This document shows positions 1-11,328 of a stretch of 64,000 nucleotides of DNA, one piece after another. This DNA is from Allomyces macrogynus ATCC 38327 (taxonomy: Eukaryota > Blastocladiomycota > Blastocladiomycetes > Blastocladiales > Blastocladiaceae). How positions within the stretch are numbered: the stretch's first letter is position 1; each line of letters starts with the position of its first letter. A model generated the notes under the pieces. That model saw only the letters and a list, made by a program, of their open reading frames with translations. It did not search any database and was not told the origin of the DNA. The DNA lies in the NCBI GenBank assembly GCA_000151295.1, contig GG745344.1, positions 871,333-935,332 of the forward strand, written 5' to 3'. The position numbers and the translations under genes are program-made.

Positions 1-575
1 GGCAAGCTCGCGTACGTTCCGTTGTCCATGGCGCGAACTCTGGGATCTTTTCTTGACCTGACGTGAATGAGCAGGTGCTCATGGGACTGGTACCGCGAGA
101 TCATCAAGGGTCGGCTCCTGTTGGTACGAACGTGCTCCGCTCGTCGTTGTCGCAGTCCGTCGCCAAACCTTGCTCAACGCGCTAATTGACTTACCGTGTT
201 CTCAATCGATAGATTGTCACGTCGGAAAATGACCGTGCTACGACCGAAGGGCGCGCGCTCGACGTGGAAGGCATCAACCGGCAGCTGCACGTTATTGGGC
301 GGCACTTCCGCTCGCTGACCGAGTACGTTTGACCAGTTCTCGTCGTCCCGTCAACGACCCTCCCTCCCCCTCATCTTCGGCGGTGATTTATCTGTAGGGC
401 GCCGTTCACGATCCAACGCGTGTGCGAGCTGGTGCTGTTCCCGGGCAATGGGCAGCACAAGACGCTCGAAAAGTACCTGCGCGCGATTGAAAAGGTGGTT
501 GGCGTGAGCTCCGACTGGCCGATGCCGCCGGCGAACGGCATGGCGCTCGACGAGCCCACTCCCACCACGTCGTGA
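1..575 (+). CDS. PPP4R2: PPP4R2-like regulatory subunit of protein phosphatase 4 (3' end, partial)
   Basis: This is the 3' end of a spliced gene that begins before the window. Exons read as about 1-11, 75-123, 213-322 and 398-575, with donors GTACGT or GTACGA and acceptors ending CAG or TAG, and the frame holds across all three junctions. Recognisable stretches are WDWYREIIKGRLL, then INRQLHVIGRHFRSLTE, then APFTIQRVCELVLFPG followed by KYLRAIEKVVGVSS. That order matches the conserved core of PPP4R2, which targets the PP4 catalytic subunit, for example in DNA-damage recovery. The acidic C-terminal tail of animal PPP4R2 is missing: the protein stops soon after the core. The family call rests on recalled resemblance. 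Confidence 0.6.
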
Positions 576-650
576 CCGAATCCGTAACGTGTTTGTAAAT
601 ATATATTATGAACCCTATCGATGATGCCCACACGCCCTTTCTCGTTTGAC

Positions 651-1721
651 CTACAGCTTCCACCCGCTCCAAATGGTGGCGACACCAAACGTCAGGTCCT
701 CGTATCCTTGGCCCACGACCTGGAACCCTTCATGCTTCATCATGTCGACAAACTGCTGCTGCGTCGGGAACTTGCGAATCGACTCGACCAGGTACTGGTA
801 CGAGTCGCGGTCGTTGGCAAGGATCTGGCCGAGGTGCGGGATCACGCGGAACGAGTAGGCGTCGTAGAGGCTGTTGGGCGGGAGAACGGTCGGTCAGTCC
901 TCCGAACAGGAGTCATCCGCACCAAGTGGAAAACGAGAACGTACGTGGACAAGAGCGGGTTGTTGACCTTGCCAAACTCAAGGACCATGAACCGGCCACC
1001 GGGCTTCAAGACGCGGTAGGCCTGGCGAATCACGCGGTCAATGTGCGTGCAGTTGCGAATACCAAACGCGATCGTATACGCGTCCATGGAATTGTCCTCG
1101 ATCCCGGCCAGTTCCTCGGCATTGCCCTCGACAAACGACACGTGCGGCCCGCCATTCTCGAGCCCGAGCTTGGAGAACCGCTGTGCACCGACGCGCAGCA
1201 TTTCCGGGTTGATGTCGAACACGGTAACGTGCGCGGCGCCAAGCGCACCGCCGTTTTGCTCGCGCACGTAGTCGAGGAACCGCAACGCAATGTCGCCGGT
1301 CCCGCCAGCAACGTCGAGCAGGCGCGTATCCGGTGCCGGGGCGAGACGCTCGATAAAGGCCGACTTCCAGCACCGGTGCACGCCGCCGGACATGGCGTCG
1401 TTCATCAGGTCGTAGTTGTCGGCGACCGAACTGAAGACGCCGCGGACTATGGGTGCGTGCGCGTAAGTGCGCGGAAGGAAGCGGGGATCACGGCACGGTG
1501 GAGGCGGGAAAGCACTCACCGAGCGACTCCTTGTCCTCCTCGCGCACGGTGCGGAAGCCAAAGTGCGTCGTGCCGGACGCATCGTGCTGGTCGCGGAGCA
1601 TGCGCGTCGTCGACAGGCGCGCCGCGGTTGCGGCAGCTGCGGCGGTTGTTGCGGGGGTGGCGCGCGCGGCGCTGGTCAGGAGCGGGCGGGCGGCCGCTGC
1701 GAGCGAAGAGGGCCGGATCAT
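651..1721 (-). CDS. COQ5: COQ5, mitochondrial 2-polyprenyl-6-methoxy-1,4-benzoquinone C-methyltransferase
   Basis: Three exons on the minus strand (1721-1520, 1446-945, 870-651) give 307 residues. COQ5 is the SAM-dependent C-methyltransferase of ubiquinone synthesis at the matrix face of the inner mitochondrial membrane. The first ~65 residues are Ala/Arg/Ser-rich with almost no acids, as in a mitochondrial presequence. Then come [20 protein letters not shown], the SAM-binding motif [10 protein letters not shown] (about 110-119), the [12 protein letters not shown] region, VLKPGGRF, and a C-terminus ending [13 protein letters not shown]...WSGWKL, typical of the UbiE/COQ5 family. Donors are GTGAGT and GTACGT; acceptors are ATAG and ACAG. 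It is divergent from RPT2, with 369 bp between start codons. Confidence 0.93.
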
Positions 1722-2090
1722 GCTTGCGGTTGCTCTGCAGCAGGTTGAGATTGTGGTCGACAGCAGATTTGTTGGTTGTTGAAGCGGATGAAGACGGTCA
1801 CGGCGGTGGTCAACAAAACAGTAATTATGATCTGCATTGACACGTGACCGCTCCTCGTCATCCTTTCGAAAACGTCTCCCCGACCAACCGACGCGTTGGT
1901 CGTGATCTGCCTCTGCCGTCGCTTCCATCGACGACAGCGACCGACCACCACGACGACGGCGACGCGACCCAGTACCACCGCGCGCAGACGAGCCTCTGCA
2001 TCGACCCGGGCCACGCGCACCGCTTGCCGCTGATCGCGCACCACCGCCCCGACCGCACGACCGTCCTCGACACCAACCTGCTCGACCACC
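1722..2090. promoter_or_regulatory. Divergent promoter region between COQ5 and RPT2
   Basis: This 369-bp gap separates two divergent start codons, so it must carry both promoters. It contains a run of ACCACGACGACGG-like simple sequence and no convincing TATA box. No gene is supported here. Confidence 0.45.
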
Positions 2091-3687
2091 ATGGTAATTC
2101 GGACCGCTACCGTTGCTGTGAAGGAGATTCACTCGATGCGCTTCCATTGGCTGACGCTTGTCCTGAACGCACGCATCTAGGGTAACCAACAATCCGGCTT
2201 CCCAGGCATGCCCGGCGGCCCGCCCAAGAAGGGCGACAAGGACAAGGACAAGAAAAAGTGGGAGCCGCCCGTCGCCACGCGTGTCGGCAAAAAGAAGAAG
2301 TCCAAGGGCCCCGACTCGGCCTACAAGCTGCCGCCGGGTATGTTTGCTTGACGCGTCGCATCCCATTCCATCACGAACGGAACTGACGCGCCCCTGTTGT
2401 CCAGTCTTCCCCACGACGCGATGCCGCCTCAAGCTGCTCAAGATGGAGCGCATCAAGGACTACCTTAACATCGAGGAGGAGTACGTGACCAACCAGGAGC
2501 GGCTCAAGCCCAAGGACGACAAGCCCGCCAACGGTGCGGCGGCCGGCGCGGCCGAGGACACGTCTGACGAGCGCACCAAGGTGGACGACCTGCGCGGCAC
2601 GCCCATGGCCGTCGGCACGCTCGACGAGATCATTGACGACGACCACGCCATCGTCTCGACCAACACGGGACCTGAATACTACGTGCCCATCATGTCGTTT
2701 GTCGACAAGGACCTGCTCGAGCCCGGATCCACGATTCTCATGCACCACAGGACCAACGCCGTCGTTGGTATCTTGGGCGACGATACGGACCCGACCGTCT
2801 CGGTCATGAAGCTCGAAAAGGCCCCGACCGAGTCGTACGCCGACGTCGGTGGGCTCGACCAGCAGGTGCAGGAGATCAAGGAGGCCGTCGAACTGCCGCT
2901 GACGCACCCGGAGCTCTACGAGGAGATGGGCATTCGGCCGCCAAAGGGTGTCATTCTGTACGTTTGCGCTTTGCTCATTGGACGCGCTCTCTTATGACCG
3001 CATTCTCACCTTCAGTCATGCTTCCATGGGCATAGCTACGGCCCACCCGGCACCGGCAAGACGCTGCTTGCCAAGGCCGTAGCCAACCAAACTTCGGCCA
3101 CGTTCCTGCGCGTCGTCGGGTCGGAACTGATTCAAAAGTACCTTGGCGAGGGCCCGAAACTCGTGCGCGAAATCTTCCGTGTCGCCGAAGAACACGCGCC
3201 GTCGATTGTCTTTATTGACGAGATCGACGCGGTCGGGACCAAGCGGTACGACTCGACATCGGGCGGCGAAAAGGAGATTCAGCGTACGATGCTCGAGCTG
3301 CTCAACCAGCTCGACGGGTTCGACTCGCGTGGCGACGTCAAGGTGATCATGGCCACGAACCGCATCGAATCGCTCGACCCGGCGCTGATTCGGCCGGGCC
3401 GCATTGACCGCAAGATCGAGTTCCCGCTGCCGGACGTCAAGACCAAGCGCCGCATTTTCCATATTCATACAGCACGTATGACGCTCGCGCCGGATGTCGA
3501 TCTCGAGGAGTTTGTCATGTCCAAGGATGACTTGTCGGGCGCCGATATCAAGGCCATTTGCACCGAGGCGGGTCTGCTCGCGCTGCGTGAGCGCCGCATG
3601 AAGGTCGTCGCGGACGATCTGCGCAAGGCCAAGGAGAAGGTGCTCTACCAGAAGTCCGAGGGCACGCCCGAGGGGCTGTACCTGTAG
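2091..3687 (+). CDS. RPT2: 26S proteasome regulatory ATPase Rpt2 (PSMC1)
   Basis: Four exons (2091-2093, 2181-2337, 2405-2957, 3036-3687) give 454 residues, a normal Rpt2 length. Rpt2 is one of six AAA+ ATPases in the 19S base that unfold substrates and open the 20S gate. The N-terminus MGNQQSG matches the N-myristoylation signal typical of Rpt2. A Lys-rich patch, [14 protein letters not shown] coiled coil, OB region, Walker A GPPGTGKT (240-247), Walker B FIDEID (about 297-302) and a C-terminal HbYX motif (LYL) follow in order. Exon 1 is the ATG alone, immediately followed by donor GTAATT; the acceptor ATCTAG delivers GGT as codon 2. I chose this start because it restores the conserved Met-Gly end. 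Confidence 0.95.
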
Positions 3688-4045
3688 GCGCGCACGCGCT
3701 GCAGCGTGTTCGGGTGACGGTTGTTGGTGTGACCCATGCCCGCGGCTGGGCACGAGCCAGCATCAAAATATCATTCCGTTGTCCAATGATCAGCTTCTCT
3801 TTCCACCAGCCTTCTCAGCCAAGTCTGCCATGTGCCTGGCATTGTGAGCGCGACCTCCAAAGTCAGGTGCGACGCGCAGGTTATGTAAGATCAAGCCCCT
3901 CTTCACGAAGTCAGACTGAGTCCAGGCGAGTTCGCGAGCATGACAATTTGTGGACACGTCAGTTCGTGGCCACCTCATCAGTTGAGTATAAAGAGCGATT
4001 CGGACTCCCTTCACTCCCCAAAACCAACAGTGTTCACGAATGAAA
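3688..4045. other. Intergenic, no gene seen
   Basis: This is the sequence between the RPT2 stop and the F-box-like relic. Short open frames exist on both strands, but none has family resemblance or the G+C-rich third-position bias of neighbouring genes. Confidence 0.4.
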
Positions 4046-5693
4046 ATGGACAGACACGATGCCGTCGCAAACGTGACGGGCAACTGGGACCCGGTGTCCA
4101 AACTAGATTATGTGAGCCGAAAAACAGCGTCAGGAAGCATCACCGCATCTTAAAGGGCTACCAGTCGAGCTCCTGCGCGACATTTTTGATATTATCGTTA
4201 CAAGTGATCTGGACACCAAGAGCGACTGCACCGACGCTTCTCGTGCTCCGTCACGCAAGTCCAGTCCGCTGGGCGGCCGTGGATGCGACTGTTCGCTGGC
4301 ACTTGGACGTCGATTTGACGATCAATACGCACCGAATGCTCCGTTCAGAGGAGACGCGAATCCTCAATATTTTGTGCCTCAACGCCGTGCCGTCAGGACA
4401 GCGAGTTGCCTGGAAGTCGCCAAGCTGCATGGAAGTTGACGTTGGAATCGATGCATCTGCAACGGACCATTATGAAGCGGCAGAGACGGCGCAGAATTCG
4501 CAGTATCGTCGGCCGCCGCGGATCGGGGTGAATATTGGCGGCATTGCACAGGAAAGCGGGAGGGAAAGCACCACATTGGCCAATCGTGACGGGCATTCTG
4601 ACAATGGCGGCACGGCCGGGATCAAGCACCACCCGTTGCGCATCAGCGCGTGTATTCATTGTCTCTGATCAACACGATTCCGGTCCCAGGCAATACCAGG
4701 CACTACAATGTCGACCACTTCATGCGATAGCGCGCGGCTTTTGCTTCTGTGCTCTCCCGCATGATAGCGCTCTTTCCGAGCCTGAAAGTCGTGGCGTTGA
4801 TGGAAGTGCGTGGTCTTTCTGCTCGAACATTGCTCGACGCTCTTGCCACGTCGCAGCTGAATTCGACCCTGTCGGTACTGCGCGTGAAGAATCTCATAGC
4901 CGATTGGTCCATCGTGCGCAAGCATTCGCTTCCTCAGCCGCAAGAGCTGTACTCCACGACACGCACCGTGTCTCCGCCATGCCCGAGTGCCACGCTTGCA
5001 TGTCCTTCATGTCCACGCAGCAACAGTCGGCCGCCGTGCTCTTTGGAAAGTGGTCAATACTGTGCGCGAGTTAGATTTGTCGATCAAGCCAGCACCGCCA
5101 ACCGTGGGGCCACCAATCGTCGCGCCAGACAATACGACTGAGCCCGTCCGTGCCTGAACTCTTCGCAAGTGCCGAACCATTGGTAGGAAACTGTGCCGCG
5201 CAGCACTCGCAGCACCCCAAAGCATCACCAACGCACGACCCGTTGCTTTGGAGTTGTTTGCGCCATCTGAACACCCACGCCGCGCTCTTGTCGGTGATGG
5301 CCACTTGGTACGTCGCCATGTTGTCACGTCTCACGACGTTGCATGTCTTGTCGCGCGATGACAAGGTCCTTGCTCCACTGCCGCATTGCCCAAACCCCGT
5401 GACCGCAATGTTCATGGGCGTCAAGTTCACGCCCGAGCGGGTTGCGCAAGTCGCAGAGCATGTGCCACGGCTCTTTTGTGCGCTGTCGCATGAGCAACCC
5501 AGGGACGGGTTACAATGCAACAATGGGCGTTCTGAAGCATCTCGTGGTGCGGCGTAGCGATGATATTCTGGCGCACTTGATTGCGAATGTGGCCGCGCCC
5601 GTGCTCGACCAAGCGGAGGGTGTCACGGCGCTAGAGTCAGTGCCAGATTTCCTGTGGCCGTCAGTCACGTCGGTCAAGATGCAGCAACTATAA
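4046..5693 (+). pseudogene. Degraded F-box/LRR-like gene
   Basis: An ATG at 4046 opens a short frame. About 100 bp later an F-box-like segment, GLPVELLRDIFDIIVTS, appears in one frame, and its continuation LLVLRHASPVRWAAVD with WHLDVDL in another. The same layout (LPxxxxxxI... LRRTCKxW...W H) recurs in three other loci of this window, so these are one family. F-box proteins recruit substrates to SCF ubiquitin ligases, and leucine-rich stretches usually bind the substrate. Weakly leucine-patterned segments follow (for example ALFPSLKVVALMEVRGLSAR near 4,770), but the frame changes repeatedly without good splice sites. I read it as a pseudogene; a multi-intron gene cannot be excluded. Confidence 0.5.
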
Positions 5694-5957
5694 ACCAGCC
5701 CTGAGACATGCGATCTGAGCGCTGACAATGCGGTCTGGCCGCAGGTCGTTGATGTGCTTAACACCCGGTTCCCGGCGCCGGAGTTGGGAACGAGTAACAC
5801 AGCGTGGACAGAACCGTGAGGTGGTGCATGGGGACGGCGGCCGTCCCATTAATCTCGTCATCCACTTCCGCTTTGGCCAAACGCGATGCTCCACCAAGCG
5901 ACACATCATTGAGTTCGTCTTTCTCCATCTATTTAGTCCCTCTCCATTCTCCACCAA

Positions 5958-7334
5958 TCACAAGTCCAGCACCGTGTCCTTGTGCAACAAGTACGCGTCG
6001 ACATCCGGCAACTTGAGCCCCTTGAACCGGCGCGACCGCCGCGGTTGCACCGCGCCATGACGCCGCCCACTGCCGAGCGACGACACGGACGACGCCGTCG
6101 ACAGCGAGTAGTCGGACGTGTCGAGCGAGTTGTCGTAGTCGTCGGTCGTGTCACCCCGCGTGCGCGAGAGCGAAAATGACGCGGAGGCAGACCCGATCGA
6201 CGTGTCGCATTCGTCGGCGACGCTGGACGCTGACTGCGAAACGGCGGCCGCTAGGGCGGCGAGGGAGGATGGGGCCGCGGACTGCGTGGGTGCGCTGGAC
6301 CGCGACAGCGGCGCGGTGAATGCGGACGCGGAGGGCGGCTCGGTCGCGCGCGGTGCGGTAGCGGCAGGTGCACGGGTGGAGAGCGACGTTGAGAACTCGG
6401 ACACGTCGCTCAACGTGTCGGCACGCGGCGCGACGGTCCGGAGTGGGGCCGGGTCGGCGGAAGACGCGGCGGGCGACGGCGTCATGGGCGGAAGGCGCTG
6501 TACCAACGGTGCGGCGACGGGGCGGAGCGGTGCTGGCGCAGGGGGTGGAGATGTGCCGGTGCTTGGCGCGGGTGCGGGGGCAGCGGCTGCTGACGGGATT
6601 GCGGGAGTGGGGGCGGCAGGTGTTGCGGAGGGCGTAGCGGGTTCCGGTGTAAAGACGGCGGCGGGTGCTGGCGATGCCGGAGTGACGCTCCTCGTCACGG
6701 TCGTGAATGGAGTGGCGGTTGCGGGCCGAGTTTCCGACGTGGAGGGCAAGGCAGCGATCGGTGCAGGACGTGATGCAGGTGCGAGAAGAGCAGGAAGTTG
6801 AGCGAGGAGCGCGGAGGCTCGGTTGGGTGGAGTAGGTGCGCTCGCAAACAGAATGGATTCGAGCCGTGCGCGAGTCGGCAAAGCGGATCGGTCCTAACAC
6901 GCCAAAGCGATCAGTCGCCTGAGTGCACAAGCCCGGGGGTACAAACCAAGCCGTACCGTGGTCGTTTCAAGCAAGAGTATGTGGAGCGAGTGCTCGAGCC
7001 CGTAGAAAGCGAGGTATTCGGCAATCAATCCCAACACGGCCGGATCGTGACGTTGTTGCGCTGCTGGTGCGTCGGCGCGCTGCGTGGAGAGCAGCTGGAA
7101 GGCACGCGCCGACAGGTGGGCCCGAATCTGGCCGAGCTCGCCCGACTTGAGCAGGTCGGATTTCAAGAGCGACGCGAGCTGCTGGACCTTGGCCGTGTCA
7201 GCGGGTGGCGGCGGTGCTGGTCGGCTGAGAGCTGGCACGAGCGCGTGCAGCGCCGCAGACGCGGTGGTGGAAGAAGCAAAGGCGTCGGCGAGGAGGCCCG
7301 ACGGAGATGGGGTCAGCGCAACGGCGGTGGGCAT
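5958..7334 (-). CDS. FOP/CEP43-family centriole or basal-body protein with LisH motif
   Basis: Two exons (7334-6957 and 6893-5958, intron 63 nt with GTACGG donor and TTAG acceptor, phase 0) give 437 residues. Residues about 50-126 contain LASLLKSDLLKSGELGQIRA followed by GLIAEYLAFYGLEHSLHILL, the N-terminal dimerisation/LisH arrangement of FGFR1OP (FOP/CEP43) and its short relative FOPNL/CEP20. These proteins sit at centriolar satellites or basal bodies and help build cilia, which suits a flagellate fungus. The rest is low-complexity Ala/Pro/Ser/Thr sequence ending in a conserved-looking tail, RRSRRFKGLKLPDVDAYLL. Whether it is FOP or FOPNL cannot be settled by eye. It is divergent from the gene at 7,998. 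Confidence 0.65.
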
Positions 7335-7997
7335 GGTGCCGTGAGCATGGGGCGTGGGGCGAGTTGGGTCAAGTTGATCAGGGTGCGCCTGGGGCAGGGC
7401 GGCGTGGTTGAGCGAGCGTCTAGAGTGGTTGGATGGGCAGAGGAAGCGTTCGGCGGGTTGGAGAGCGGGCTGAGAGGGCGAAGGTCCGGTCGAGTGGGCG
7501 GCAGGAGAACAACGACGAAGGGGATCCGAAAAGGGTGCGGCGCGGGACAGGGTGCACGTCTCCCACCCATGTCACGGAACATCCACGTGCAGCGGGCGGT
7601 GCACGGCACACGGCCACTACTGTAAAAGCGCGCCACTGCTTTCGCAGAAAAGTGTGCGCGTGATGCCAGACATGCGCGCGGCGCGACGACGCGTGGTGGC
7701 GGTGGTCGAAGATTGGTTCCTGGGGCGCCATGCAGGCGCATTTTGCGTGGCGCCCCCGCACCAGCACACACCACCCGGCCCGAAGAAACCACATGCATTT
7801 ATTGGAAAGACGTCCACCGCCCGCCAGCCGCCGCGCCGTCGGCGACGTCCGCCACCACCACCACCACCACCATCGTCGCGTTGGCGTCCACCGCAACCAG
7901 CACGACGCGCCGCGCCGCGCGCTCGCGCTCTTCAACCCCACCCCGCGACTCTCTGCATTCGCCCGTGCCAGGCCGCGCCAGCGCCACATCGTCGAGG
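7335..7997. promoter_or_regulatory. Divergent intergenic region
   Basis: This 663-bp region lies between the FOP-like start (minus) and the most plausible start of the next gene (plus). It should contain both promoters. The plus-strand frame is open upstream from 7,713, so the downstream protein could start earlier. Confidence 0.35.
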
Positions 7998-10400
7998 ATG
8001 CCGCCTGCTGCAGCCACCGCCGCGGCCACCGCTCTGCCCTCCGTGCGCTCCACGACCTCGCGCCGCCCGCGCGCCGCTCAGCCGGCCGCTGCCACGCTCT
8101 CGCGATCCTCGTCGACGGCGAGCCTGCCGGCCCGCGCAAGGACTGCGGCAGCAGCGCCCGCACGAGCACGCCTGGTCTCAACGACGCCAACGACGCCCGA
8201 ATCACCACAGAAGGCCGCCCCCGCCTCATCGCTGCTTGCCCGTCCCAATCGCACCCCGCCATCACGCCCGACCTCAGCGCCTGTCACGCTCCCCGCTGCC
8301 ACCGCGACCGCCAAAGATGCCGCTGTCAGTGCAAGGCCCACGACGCCTGCCGCCACGGCCAAGGCCGCACGCCGCGAAGAGGACCTGTCCATCTCGCACC
8401 GCACGCTGACGGCGCTCAACGAGGACCTGGCCGCGACCGTGCGCCAGCAGGCCGACACGATCGCGCACCTGCAGAGCCACGTGGCCAAGCTCGAGCGCCA
8501 AATCGCCGCGCCCGCACCCGCGCCTGCGCTCGAATCCGAGGTCGACCTCGATGGCGATGCCACCGACGCCGATCACACTCCCGATGACGGCTGCACCGAT
8601 GACGAACCCGCTGTCTTTGACCACAGCCTTGTCCTCGGCCGCATGTGCGTGCGCGCCGAGCGCATGCTACGCGCCGCGCAGCAGGCGCTGATCGCGTGCG
8701 CTCCGCCAGCACCTCTCGATCCGATGCTCGACGACCTGCCACCGCCACCACGAATTCGCGCACCATCGGTCGTGACTTCGACCACCTCGTCGGCTAGGCT
8801 ACGCGCGTCACCAAGGCCGAGTCTCGTCGTGGCCCCCGCTGACGCGCCGCGCGTCAAGCTCGCGCCGTCGAGCAGTTCCCGGTCGTCGATCCAGTCGACC
8901 GACTCGGGGATCGCGTCGACCATGTCGCCCGGACCCGACGCGCAGGTGTTCCCCGTAGCGGCCGCGTCAGTTGCGTCGGCATCGACCGCGCCGGCTGCCG
9001 CGGCGTCACAGCGGCACCTGCAGACGCTGCTAAAGTCACTCGCTTACCACGTGCACCTGCTCGGCACCCCCGCGGCCGCAGCGACCGCGGCTTCTGTCGT
9101 CCCCGACCGCCGCACGACCGGCCGCAAGGACAGCGTGCTCAGCGCGGACGCGCCGCCGACACCCCCTCCACGGTCCCGGTCCCCCGTCGCGGTGACCCGA
9201 TCGGGCGAGTCGATCGTCAGCACGACCTCGACCGCTACCGTCGCGCGCCGGTCGCTCGGCCTGTTGGGTGTCCTCGGCGGGTTCGCGGCGCGGTCACGCA
9301 CCACGAGCATGACCGCCGCGTCGGCCACTGGCGGCGGCGCCAGCGGATCGGCCGTCTCGTCGGCGCCGCCCGCGTCGCGGCACGGACTCGGTCTCGTCCT
9401 CGACTTGCAAGAGCAGCCGCCGCCCGCGCAGGATAGAGCCATTGTCTCGCAATGCAAGGACCTTGTTCTCGAGCTGTGCCGCGCGGCGGGCGTCGAAATG
9501 AAGGAGGTCGCTGAAATGCTCGTGGATCTCGACCCGGACGCGGCGTGTGCTGCGCGAAGGCCGTCGGGGGCCGCGTCCACGCTGTCGTCGCGAGTCCCGG
9601 GCACCGCGTCGGACCGTGGCAGTGTGATCCTGGCCCCGCCGCCGCCGCACGCCGCACCGCCGCCCATGGACTGCGACGTGATGTTCCCGCCTCGGACGGG
9701 CAAGCCGCGCCTTGCCGCTGCGGTCGAAATCGGCACCAACGACAATGACGCTGCCGAGTCGGTGTCGTCGGAACTCAGCCTCTTCGACGACCTGCGCAGC
9801 AACGCGTCGAGCACGCGGTCCAACTACTCTGGGTTCACGTACCTGCCGCAACAGAAGCAGAAGCATTCGTCGTCGCGCACGACCGCACGCCGCGCCGCGG
9901 CCAAGGAGACCAAGCCCATATCCAAGCGTGCGGCCCCACCACCCCTACTCCGCCGCCCGTCGGCCACTTCCTCGACCCCCGCCCCCGACTGCCCGGCCTC
10001 GGTCATCTCCACTGCATCCCACCCGCGCGTCGTCGTGATCGCCAACTCCCCACCACCCTCCGACGCACCCACCACGCCTATTTCCGCGGCACCACGCGGG
10101 TCGCGCCGGTCGCTCTTGGTCGCCGACAACGGCAGCGCCGTGTCCGGCGGCAGTTCCGCCGCACCGCCGCATGCGCACCACGCGCCGCGATCGCCGCGCG
10201 CGTTCGGCGGGCTCGTCGGGTCGTGGGTCGGCCGCGCGGGCGCGGCCGCCGCGGCGGCCGGACGTAGCAAGCGCAGCGCACATGGTGACAATGCGTCGGC
10301 GGCGAGCGCGAGCGCGTCGCGGAGTGTTGCGACCGAGGCGACGACGCCGGCGCCGGTGCCAGCGCCAAGGGTGGTCAAGGTCAAGAGTTGGGTCGCGTAA
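7998..10400 (+). CDS. Hypothetical Ser/Ala/Pro-rich protein with a short coiled coil
   Basis: A single open frame of 800 codons from the ATG at 7998; the frame extends upstream to 7713 and could give 895 residues. I prefer 7998 because the upstream part is Thr/Arg-rich and looks like translated leader. Most of it is disordered and rich in Ala, Ser, Pro and Arg. A coiled coil with leucine heptads lies at about residues 125-170 (LTALNEDLAATVRQQADTIA and on). Two more ordered patches are a helix near FDHSLVLGRMCVRAERMLRA and another around QCKDLVLELCRAAGVEMKEV. There is no catalytic motif and no membrane segment. I do not recognise it. Strong third-position G+C and the uninterrupted frame say it is real. 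Confidence 0.7.
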   Translation: MPPAAATAAATALPSVRSTTSRRPRAAQPAAATLSRSSSTASLPARARTAAAAPARARLVSTTPTTPESPQKAAPASSLLARPNRTPPSRPTSAPVTLPAATATAKDAAVSARPTTPAATAKAARREEDLSISHRTLTALNEDLAATVRQQADTIAHLQSHVAKLERQIAAPAPAPALESEVDLDGDATDADHTPDDGCTDDEPAVFDHSLVLGRMCVRAERMLRAAQQALIACAPPAPLDPMLDDLPPPPRIRAPSVVTSTTSSARLRASPRPSLVVAPADAPRVKLAPSSSSRSSIQSTDSGIASTMSPGPDAQVFPVAAASVASASTAPAAAASQRHLQTLLKSLAYHVHLLGTPAAAATAASVVPDRRTTGRKDSVLSADAPPTPPPRSRSPVAVTRSGESIVSTTSTATVARRSLGLLGVLGGFAARSRTTSMTAASATGGGASGSAVSSAPPASRHGLGLVLDLQEQPPPAQDRAIVSQCKDLVLELCRAAGVEMKEVAEMLVDLDPDAACAARRPSGAASTLSSRVPGTASDRGSVILAPPPPHAAPPPMDCDVMFPPRTGKPRLAAAVEIGTNDNDAAESVSSELSLFDDLRSNASSTRSNYSGFTYLPQQKQKHSSSRTTARRAAAKETKPISKRAAPPPLLRRPSATSSTPAPDCPASVISTASHPRVVVIANSPPPSDAPTTPISAAPRGSRRSLLVADNGSAVSGGSSAAPPHAHHAPRSPRAFGGLVGSWVGRAGAAAAAAGRSKRSAHGDNASAASASASRSVATEATTPAPVPAPRVVKVKSWVA

Positions 10401-11328
10401 GCTTCGGTGGATGCACGGGCCGTTGTTGAGTCGCTCGGTTTCGTGTGATGCTGGTTTGTTCCCATCTCCCCACCCCCTTCTTCGGCCGCGCGTGGTATCA
10501 TCGTACCCGGTATCGCTTTTTGTGGATTTGCATTTTGACGTTGGTTCTTTTTTGGTTTGGTTTGCGTCTTGATTACCCCTCACCCTTCCCGTGCCTGCCG
10601 GCCGGCATTCATTCTCATCCGTGTGGCGAGATCCCACTCATGCTCCGTGCTGAGCCCTTTCGGGTTCCGATTTCGGTTTGACCATCGAATAGATGCATTA
10701 TCAGAGCAGCACTTGATGATCCTGGTGCGGTTCGCATCCGTTGTCACGCATGCGCAGGCTCGAATGGCCATAAAGATAAGGACGGCACCACATCCCAGAG
10801 ATACCGACGGCATTTTCCGCGCGACCTTGCGCTCGATCGTCGCATGGTAAAGACACAGTCATTAGCCCTGGTCGCCCTGTGTGTTGCGAGCAAAAAGCAA
10901 GTCCAGCAAACTTCTCAGAGCAAGGGCTGATGCACATGCATGGCCATGTCATTTCAGGCACTGCGGAAGGAGACAGCAGTTTGTTGCACGACACCGCATG
11001 GATCTAGTGCCCAGAGTTCAATCCGACTCTGTCCCGGTGCTCGCCATCACATCAGCGCAACCACGCCGTCGGTGCGCTCGACGCAACGCAAGGACGGACA
11101 AGGAAGCGGAGAGGGATTCAAACTGACAGAAACGTGATAAAGAGGCCAAAGAAGTGTCGCTGACAGCATCAACCATCACCCATCGACCTTTGACCATCGA
11201 CCATCAACCATCAGCCATCAACCATCAACCATCAACCATCAACATCAACGTCCACAAAAACACAGCTGGCGAGAAATGCGCGCTTCCACACCGCCCTCGA
11301 CGCACCACGATAAGAGCTCGAATCAACT
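10401..11328. other. Intergenic, no gene seen
   Basis: This 928-bp stretch follows the long Ser/Ala-rich gene. It holds only short, unconvincing open frames and, at its right end, a simple repeat of CATCAACC units. Confidence 0.4.
11167..11250. repeat. Imperfect simple repeat (ACCATCA units)
   Basis: About ten imperfect copies of CATCAACC/CATCGACC lie in tandem, with units of 7-10 bases. Confidence 0.75.

Noticed and set aside
926..1840. 304-codon plus-strand frame
   Set aside because: It is the antisense shadow of COQ5, common in G+C-rich DNA.
7830..7880. Run of His codons in a plus-strand frame
   Set aside because: It is an out-of-frame reading of CCACCACCA simple sequence upstream of the 800-codon gene.
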